Origin: Sphingobium sp. TCM1
GTDB lineage: Bacteria; Pseudomonadota; Alphaproteobacteria; Sphingomonadales; Sphingomonadaceae
NCBI RefSeq assembly: GCF_001650725.1
Contig: NZ_LXVX01000005.1
Coordinates: 124,001 to 188,000, forward strand
Reading direction: 5' to 3'
DNA length: 64,000 nucleotides
The notes below the pieces were generated by a model. That model had not been told where the DNA came from. It did not search any database and saw only the letters and a program-made list of their open reading frames with translations. The translations under genes and the position numbers were made by a program. Positions 59,058 through 64,000 of the stretch are shown here, piece after piece. The first letter of the stretch is position 1. The number at the start of each line of letters is the position of its first letter.

Positions 59058-59684
59058 TCAGCGCTTCGTCTGGCGCGCCCAGCGGGCGTCGATCTGGGCC
59101 TGGGCGCCTGCTCCTTGCGTGGGGCCGACGAGCGACAGGCCACGCAACGTCAGCCGATGGCCCGACAGCCATTTCCCGGCAATGCCATAGCCGATGGCAT
59201 AGATGGCGGAGTCGCTGCGCGTGTCGCCATTGACGACGAACTGGGTGACGATTGTCACCGGCAATGTCTCGTCGCCGATGCTGTCATCGGGCAGCTTGGC
59301 CGCATTGCGCGCTTTTTTCAGCGCGTCCTCGAACCAGCGGGCCTCGATCCGCGGTTCGCCGGTGGTATCGACCGGCGCGATGCCCAGCGCCGTGGGGAAA
59401 TGGATCGTCTGGCTCTGCACCAGTTGACCGGGATCGGTCGGCTTGAGCGTCAGCCGGCTGTCGCCATCGGCCTGCCCATTCAGTACCAGCCGGGCGGCAC
59501 GGGCGGAATCCCGGAGGCTCTGCGCCGCTTTGTCGGCGCGCTCGTCCTTCTTGTTCGCCCAGTTGAGATAAAGGGTGAGGGCGGAGATGAGTACCGCGGC
59601 CACCGCCAGCAATTCGCCCAGCGTGATCCAGCGCCGGCGGATTCTGGCGGCTTCCTCCTTGCGAGTCTCCGGGCTGTCGCTCAT
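59058..59684 (-). CDS. Membrane-anchored protein, unknown function
   Basis: A 208-residue protein. A charged cytoplasmic N-terminus (ETRKEEAARIRRRW) precedes one membrane helix (about 21-42), then a coiled segment (NKKDERADKAAQSL) and a mostly beta periplasmic domain (LTLKPTDPGQLVQSQTIHFP and a tail ending in ARWARQTKR). No family was recognised. It is 4 bases downstream of the GST gene and co-directional, so the two may share a transcript. Confidence 0.72.
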   Translation of the reverse strand: MSDSPETRKEEAARIRRRWITLGELLAVAAVLISALTLYLNWANKKDERADKAAQSLRDSARAARLVLNGQADGDSRLTLKPTDPGQLVQSQTIHFPTALGIAPVDTTGEPRIEARWFEDALKKARNAAKLPDDSIGDETLPVTIVTQFVVNGDTRSDSAIYAIGYGIAGKWLSGHRLTLRGLSLVGPTQGAGAQAQIDARWARQTKR

Positions 59685-59688
59685 CGGC

Positions 59689-60363
59689 TCAGGCCGTCTG
59701 GGGCGGGACTTCGAACTTGTCGATCACCCATTCCTCCGCCTGCGCGCCGCCGATCCATTCCTGCATCCACGGATGGGCGATGACCGCGCGCATATAGGCT
59801 TCGGCGAAGCGGGCGACCGGCAGCTGATAGGTGATGAAGCGGGTCACGACCGGCGCGAACATCAGGTCGGCGCCGCCGAACGCCCCGAACAGATATTCGC
59901 CGTCGCCGCCATGGCGGGCGCGGGCCTCAGCCCAGAGCTGCATGATCCGGGCGATATCCTGTGCCACGGCTTCCGACGGCGGAACGGCGGGATAGATCTG
60001 GCGGATATTCATGCTGTGCTCGCGGCGCAGCGCGGCGAAGCTGCTGTGCATTTCCGCTGCCATGGACCGGGCCATGGCGCGCGCGGCGGGATCGGCGGGC
60101 CAGAATTTGTCGCCGCCGGTCTTCTCGTTCAGATATTCGACGATCGCCAGGCTGTCCCAAACGACGATGTCGTCGCCGTCCCACAGGATCGGCACCTTGC
60201 CCGACGACGGCGCGAACTCGTCGCCCTCGCGCCTCTTTTCCCAGGCTTCGTCATAGAGGGGGACGACCACCTCCTCGAAGGGCAGGCCGGACAGCTTGCA
60301 CGCCAGCCAGCCGCGCAGCGACCAGCTCGAATAGGCCTTGTTGCCAATGAACAGCTTCATCAT
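59689..60363 (-). CDS. Glutathione S-transferase family protein
   Basis: A 224-residue protein. The N-terminal thioredoxin-like domain has KLFIGNKAYSSWSLRGWLACKL with the active-site Ser region and GKVPILWDGDDIVVWDSLAI (cis-Pro and the glutathione-site Asp-Ser). The C-terminal helical domain contains FGAFGGADLMFAPVVTRFITY. The substrate is unknown. Confidence 0.9.
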   Translation of the reverse strand: MMKLFIGNKAYSSWSLRGWLACKLSGLPFEEVVVPLYDEAWEKRREGDEFAPSSGKVPILWDGDDIVVWDSLAIVEYLNEKTGGDKFWPADPAARAMARSMAAEMHSSFAALRREHSMNIRQIYPAVPPSEAVAQDIARIMQLWAEARARHGGDGEYLFGAFGGADLMFAPVVTRFITYQLPVARFAEAYMRAVIAHPWMQEWIGGAQAEEWVIDKFEVPPQTA

Positions 60364-60449
60364 GTCCGTCTTCTTAGACGGCCAGGGAAGCCGGTGTCGA
60401 GCGACGATAATGGGGACCGGGATAATCTCCGACGCGGCATGAACGCCAC

Positions 60450-60480
60450 AAAAGGAAAGGGCCAGGCTCGCGCCTGACCC
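60450..60480 (-). terminator. Minus-strand Rho-independent terminator downstream of tRNA-Arg
   Basis: On the minus strand GGGTCAGGC and GCCTGGCCC (60459-60480, one mismatch) close a GCGA loop and are followed by TTTCCTTTTG. It is about 350 bases past the tRNA, farther than usual, so it may end a separate small RNA. Confidence 0.65.
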
Positions 60481-60506
60481 TCCCTTCGGCCCGAAAGGGG
60501 GTGGCT

Positions 60507-60620
60507 TCAGGGCACGGAAGCAAGGTCATTCCGGTCGATAGCCGAGGCGCGGGAAACGCGGGCGCAGGACGCTGGCGGCAATGCGGGGGCAATTGCCGTC
60601 AAGACATACCTCAATCCCAT
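60507..60620 (-). CDS. Candidate very small reading frame (37 residues), doubtful
   Basis: ATG at 60620 follows GAGGAAC at a good distance and the frame runs 37 codons to a stop. It is placed just before a minus-strand terminator. The N-terminus (LRYVLTAIAPALPPASC) is moderately hydrophobic. About a third of codons lack G/C at the third position, poor for this genome, so it may be part of a non-coding RNA or chance. Confidence 0.2.
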   Translation of the reverse strand: MGLRYVLTAIAPALPPASCARVSRASAIDRNDLASVP

Positions 60621-60827
60621 CTGTTCCTCGCCCAAGGCCGCTCCCGTTCGGTTCGGCAGGGACGACTCACTTCATATCGGCAATCATAAGCCGGTCACGG
60701 CCGTGGCCGAACGCATCTTACGGATGATGACCGTTCAACCAGAGGACCGCCTGGACCCCTGTCCATCGGGTCAAGATGGTGAGCCATTCGAAGGCGGTGC
60801 GACTGGTCCGATTGCCGCATTCTCTAT

Positions 60828-60904
60828 TGGCGACCCCGGCAGGATTCGAACCTGCGACCATTCGCTTAGAAGGCGAATGCTCTATCCAACTGAGCTACGG
60901 GGCC
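60828..60904 (-). tRNA. tRNA-Arg (anticodon TCT)
   Basis: On the minus strand GGCCCCG pairs with CGGGGTC (one G-U pair), with D arm GCTCAGTTGGATAGAGC and T arm around GGTTCGAATCC. The anticodon stem TTCGC/GCGAA encloses loop CTTCTAA, and the 3' CCA is encoded. The TCT anticodon (60868-60870) reads AGA/AGG, rare codons in this GC-rich genome. Confidence 0.97.
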
Positions 60905-60988
60905 GTGCGCCTGCCGCGATAGCGGGCGAGGGAACGGCTTGCAACAGCACGGCTTGCAATCATCCGACCAGGCGATAAGCATGTCCGC

Positions 60989-61708
60989 ATGAACGAGGGG
61001 GCTGTTCACAAGGTCGATGCCGGGGCGTTGGGTACGCGCCCGCTGCGCTATTTCGATTTCTTCATGGCGGCATTCGTCGCCATATTGCTGCTGTCGAACC
61101 TGATCGGCGCGGCCAAGCTATCGACGCTGGGCGGCTTCACCTTCGGCGCTGGCATCCTCTTCTTCCCGCTCGGCTATGTGCTGGGTGACGTGCTGACCGA
61201 AGTCTATGGCTATGCCCGCGCGCGCCGCTGCGTCTGGGCGGGTTTCGCCGCGATGCTGTTCATGGCGCTGATGAGCTGGGTGGTGGTCGCCCTGCCGCCT
61301 GCCGAGGGCTGGCCCGACCAGAAGGCCTATGAAGCGGTGTTCGGCAGCACCTGGCGCATCGTCTTCGCCTCGCTCTGCGCCTTCTGGGCGGGCGAGTTCG
61401 CCAACAGCTTCGTCCTCGCCAAGATGAAGCTGCGGACCCAGGGGCGGCAGCTGTGGACGCGCACGATCGGATCGACGGTGGTGGGGCAAGGGGTGGACAG
61501 CCTGATCTTCTACCCGCTGGCCTTCTATGGCGACTGGAGCGACGCGCAGGTGTTGACGGTGATGGTCACCAACTGGGCGATGAAGGTCGGCTGGGAAGCG
61601 ATCCTGACCCCCGTCACCTACGCCGTGGTGGGCTTCGTCAAGCGGCGCGAAGGGCTGGACGTCTACGATGCCGGCACCGATTTCACGCCCTTCAGGGCCA
61701 GCCTGTGA
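60989..61708 (+). CDS. yhhQ: Queuosine precursor transporter (YhhQ/VUT family)
   Basis: A 239-residue inner-membrane protein with about six helices. It fits the vitamin-uptake-transporter group that imports queuine precursors such as preQ0: LLLSNLIGAAKL, FFPLGYVLGDVLTEVYGYARARR, the helix FWAGEFANSFVLAKMK, and TRTIGSTVVGQGVDSLIF. Supplies the base for tRNA queuosine. Lone gene convergent with truA. Confidence 0.92.
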   Translation: MNEGAVHKVDAGALGTRPLRYFDFFMAAFVAILLLSNLIGAAKLSTLGGFTFGAGILFFPLGYVLGDVLTEVYGYARARRCVWAGFAAMLFMALMSWVVVALPPAEGWPDQKAYEAVFGSTWRIVFASLCAFWAGEFANSFVLAKMKLRTQGRQLWTRTIGSTVVGQGVDSLIFYPLAFYGDWSDAQVLTVMVTNWAMKVGWEAILTPVTYAVVGFVKRREGLDVYDAGTDFTPFRASL

Positions 61709-61739
61709 AAAATGTCGATGCGCGCGCCAACGCGCGCCT

Positions 61740-62495
61740 TCATAGGACCGCCTCGCCCGGATAGGCGGCGCGGACGAAATAGAGGCCATCGGGCGGCGCG
61801 TTCAGGCCCAGCGCCGCGCGATCCTTCGCCTCCAGCGCCGCGCGCAGGTCGTCCGCGCTCCACCGCCCCATCCCGACCATCGTCAGGCACCCGACCATCG
61901 ACCGCACCTGATGGTGAAGGAAGGATCGGGCCGCCGCATGGATGGCGATGCGGTCGCCGTCGCGCGCCACGTCCAGCCGGTCGAGCGACTTGACCGGGCT
62001 TTCCGCCTGGCAATGGGCCGACCGGAAGGTGGTGAAGTCATGCCGCCCGACCAATATCTGCGCGGCCTCGTGCATTGCATCCGCATCGAGCGGCTGGATC
62101 ACCCGCCACGCCAGCCCCTGCTCGAAGGTCAGCGGCGCCCGCCGGTTGGCGATGCGATAGACATAGGACCGGCCGATGCAGGAAAAACGGGCGTGCCAGT
62201 CGTCGGGCACGGCGTCGCACGCCAGGATCGCCACCGGGGCCGGCCGCAGCCGCGCATTGATCGCCTCCATGAGGCGGAAGGGGGCGATCTCCTTCGCGAT
62301 CTCCGCATGGGCGCGCATCGCCAGGCCATGGACGCCCGCATCGGTCCGCCCGGCGGCATGGATCACCGCGCGCTCGCCGGTGACGGCGAGGATCGCATCT
62401 TCGATGGCCTGCTGCACGCTGGGCCCATGGGCCTGGCGTTGCCAGCCCATGAAGGGGCGGCCGTCAAACTCGACGGTGAAGGCGAAGCGGGTCAT
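61740..62495 (-). CDS. truA: tRNA pseudouridine38-40 synthase
   Basis: A 251-residue enzyme modifying the anticodon arm of tRNA. Catalytic D52 in [10 protein letters not shown]; other conserved parts are [26 protein letters not shown] and [14 protein letters not shown] at 62495; an upstream in-frame codon at 62534 lies in fmt. It is 4 bases downstream of fmt, and the two are one operon. Confidence 0.96.
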   Translation of the reverse strand: MTRFAFTVEFDGRPFMGWQRQAHGPSVQQAIEDAILAVTGERAVIHAAGRTDAGVHGLAMRAHAEIAKEIAPFRLMEAINARLRPAPVAILACDAVPDDWHARFSCIGRSYVYRIANRRAPLTFEQGLAWRVIQPLDADAMHEAAQILVGRHDFTTFRSAHCQAESPVKSLDRLDVARDGDRIAIHAAARSFLHHQVRSMVGCLTMVGMGRWSADDLRAALEAKDRAALGLNAPPDGLYFVRAAYPGEAVL

Positions 62496-62499
62496 GGTT

Positions 62500-63408
62500 T
62501 CAGGCGTCGATCCGGCTGCCCGCCGGCATCTCATATCCGCGCAGCAATTCGCCCGGCGTCATCGCGCCCTTGCCCGCGCGCTGGATCAGGGTCGGGCGGA
62601 TCGCGTCATGGCCGCAACCGATCAGCAGGCTGTCGTCCAGCATCTCGCCCGGCGTCCCGGCATGATGCTCGACATGGGCCGCAAGGATGCGGAAGCGCTC
62701 GCCACGATATTCGAAGAAGGCGCCGGGGAAGGGGTTGAAGGCCCGGACCTGCCGTTCGACCTGATGCGCGCCGCGCGCGAAGTCGATCCGCGATTCCGCC
62801 TTGTCGATCTTGGAGGCATAGGTGACGCCCTCCTCCGGCTGGGCCATCGGCGGGTGGAGCGCGATGTCGTCGAGCACCTCGACCATCAGTTCCGCCCCGG
62901 CAAGAGCCAGTTCGGCGGTCAGGGTGCCCGCAGTCTTGTCCTCGATCGGGGTGACATGCTTGGCCCGCATCGGTCCTGTGTCCAGCCCTGCCTCCATGTC
63001 CATGATGGTGACGCCGGTGACATTGTCGCCCGACAGGATCGCCCGCTGGATCGGCGCCGCTCCGCGCCAGCGCGGCAGCAGCGAGGCGTGGATGTTCATG
63101 CAGCCATGGCGTGGCGCATCCAGAACCGCGCGCGGCAGGATCAGGCCATAGGCGGCGACCACCGCGACATCGGCGTCGAGCGCAGCGAAGGCGCCCTGCA
63201 CCGCCGCCTCCTTGAGCGACACCGGCGTGTGCACCGCGATCCCCAGTTGCTCGGCCCGTGTCTGGACCGGGGAGGGGCGCAGTCCCTTGCCGCGGCCGGC
63301 CGGGCGGGGGGGCTGGCTGTAGACCGCGACGACGTCATGACCCGCCTGCACCAGCGCGTCGAGCGCGGGAACGGCGAAATCGGGGGTGCCCATGTAGATG
63401 ATACGCAT
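62500..63408 (-). CDS. fmt: Methionyl-tRNA formyltransferase
   Basis: A 302-residue enzyme formylating initiator Met-tRNA. Family motifs are [29 protein letters not shown], and [17 protein letters not shown]; the C-terminal OB-like domain carries FNPFPGAFF. Divergent from recR with a 53-base gap. A def gene, often beside fmt, is not in the window. Confidence 0.97.
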   Translation of the reverse strand: MRIIYMGTPDFAVPALDALVQAGHDVVAVYSQPPRPAGRGKGLRPSPVQTRAEQLGIAVHTPVSLKEAAVQGAFAALDADVAVVAAYGLILPRAVLDAPRHGCMNIHASLLPRWRGAAPIQRAILSGDNVTGVTIMDMEAGLDTGPMRAKHVTPIEDKTAGTLTAELALAGAELMVEVLDDIALHPPMAQPEEGVTYASKIDKAESRIDFARGAHQVERQVRAFNPFPGAFFEYRGERFRILAAHVEHHAGTPGEMLDDSLLIGCGHDAIRPTLIQRAGKGAMTPGELLRGYEMPAGSRIDA

Positions 63409-63461
63409 GATGGATGCTCAAACCCCTTGTCTCTCCCAGTTGCAACCCCTTATCTCACGAT

Positions 63462-64000
63462 ATGGCTTCACCTGAAATCGAGGCGCTCACGCAAGCGCTG
63501 TCCCGCTTGCCCGGCCTTGGCCCCCGCTCGGCGCGGCGCGCGGTGCTGCACCTGCTCAAGAAGCGCGAGGGCGCGATGGAGCCGCTGCTGCGCGCGCTGG
63601 AGGCGGTGAACGACCGGCTCGTCACCTGCCATGTCTGCGGCAATGTCGACACGGTGGACCCTTGCGGCATCTGCGCCGATCCGCGCCGCGACGCACGCGC
63701 GCTCTGCGTCGTGGAGGATGTGCCCGACCTCTGGGCGCTCGACAAGTCGCGCCTCTTTCCCGGCCGTTTCCATGTGCTGGGCGGGCGGCTGTCCGCGCTG
63801 GAAGGGGTGCGGCCGGAGGATTTGACCATCGACGCGCTGGTCGCCCGGCTGGAGCAGGGCGGCATCGACGAAGTGGTGCTGGCGATGAACGCCACGCTGG
63901 AGGGGCAGACCACCGCCCATTATCTCGCCGAGCGGCTGGAGCGCTTCCCCATCCGCCTGACCCAGCTCGCCCATGGCGTGCCGGTCGGCGGCGAACTCGA
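63462..64000 (+). CDS. recR: Recombination protein RecR (3' end beyond window)
   Basis: The first 179 residues of RecR. Helix-hairpin-helix [21 protein letters not shown]4 zinc finger [16 protein letters not shown] and the Toprim domain ([32 protein letters not shown]) are visible. It acts with RecO in RecA loading at gaps. The frame is open to the last base. Confidence 0.95.
   Translation, partial: MASPEIEALTQALSRLPGLGPRSARRAVLHLLKKREGAMEPLLRALEAVNDRLVTCHVCGNVDTVDPCGICADPRRDARALCVVEDVPDLWALDKSRLFPGRFHVLGGRLSALEGVRPEDLTIDALVARLEQGGIDEVVLAMNATLEGQTTAHYLAERLERFPIRLTQLAHGVPVGGEL

Larger units (their letters stand above)
60364..60827. other. Gene-poor stretch between GST gene and tRNA-Arg
   Basis: These 464 bases hold no convincing protein gene in the usual size range. 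On the minus strand they contain a terminator (60450-60480), a second small hairpin (CCCTTCGGCCCGAAAGGG, 60482-60499) and a 37-codon reading frame (60507-60620). Any transcript through here would come from the tRNA side. Confidence 0.55.

Noticed and set aside
60450-60827. Possible tmRNA (ssrA) piece
   Set aside because: No Ala-Ala-Asn-Asp/Glu-type tag frame and no tRNA-Ala-like acceptor pairing could be found.

Overview
The window is a gene-dense, GC-rich alphaproteobacterial chromosome segment. It is most likely from Sphingomonadaceae (Sphingobium/Sphingomonas type). The reasons are a close homologue of the Sphingomonas PhoK alkaline phosphatase, the TorF-type porin, the lptD-surA-pdxA-rsmA order, the CarD/FdxA and SUV3-like helicase/S4 genes, and sphingomonad-style palindromic repeats around TTCGACAGG. 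There is no prophage, insertion sequence, CRISPR array or rRNA. Genes start mainly with ATG, several with GTG or TTG, and many overlap by 1-8 bases.

Layout. 1-4.8 kb: end of a SulP permease, a TorF porin, an OmpR/EnvZ-type two-component pair and a serine acetyltransferase. 4.8-16.8 kb: PhoK phosphatase, a DsbD/ScsB-like reductase overlapping a TlyA methyltransferase, an RND efflux pair, TspO, UbiK, YbjN, ProC, a short asparaginase-domain protein and a small membrane protein. 16.8-18 kb: CarD and FdxA. 18.1-28.9 kb: envelope genes (phosphocholine/inositol-phosphate-type cytidylyltransferase, flippase, second nucleotidyltransferase, M23 peptidase, then a tight operon of TagB/TagF-like transferase, CDP-alcohol phosphatidyltransferase and HIT protein). 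These surround a SUV3-like helicase and S4 protein. 29-39.4 kb: TCA block sdhB, thioesterase, zapE, mdh, sucD, odhA, odhB, lpdA; sucC and sdhCDA are not in the window. 39.5-48.5 kb: enoyl-CoA hydratase, phosphoglycolate phosphatase, glmU, metallophosphoesterase, glmS, scpA, scpB and tatABC. 48.9-50.8 kb: a BlaI/M56 pair with tandem BlaI-type operators. 50.8-56.4 kb: lptD-surA-pdxA-rsmA on the minus strand. 56.6-64 kb: pepA, holC, ndk, a membrane-anchored unknown, a GST, tRNA-Arg(TCT), a queuosine-precursor transporter, truA, fmt and the start of recR.

Functionally most of the window is housekeeping: central metabolism, UDP-GlcNAc synthesis, chromosome segregation, Tat export and outer-membrane assembly. 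The most unusual part is the dispersed gene set at 18-29 kb. It combines CDP-alcohol activation, CDP-alcohol condensation, glycerophosphotransferase-like chemistry and a flippase. I infer a phosphodiester-linked envelope or exopolysaccharide modification; its product cannot be read from the sequence. Other points of interest are palindromic sites beside the porin/two-component genes, a GATACAT motif shared by two promoters, a composite repeat between odhB and lpdA, and two minus-strand terminators in gene-free stretches that suggest small RNAs.
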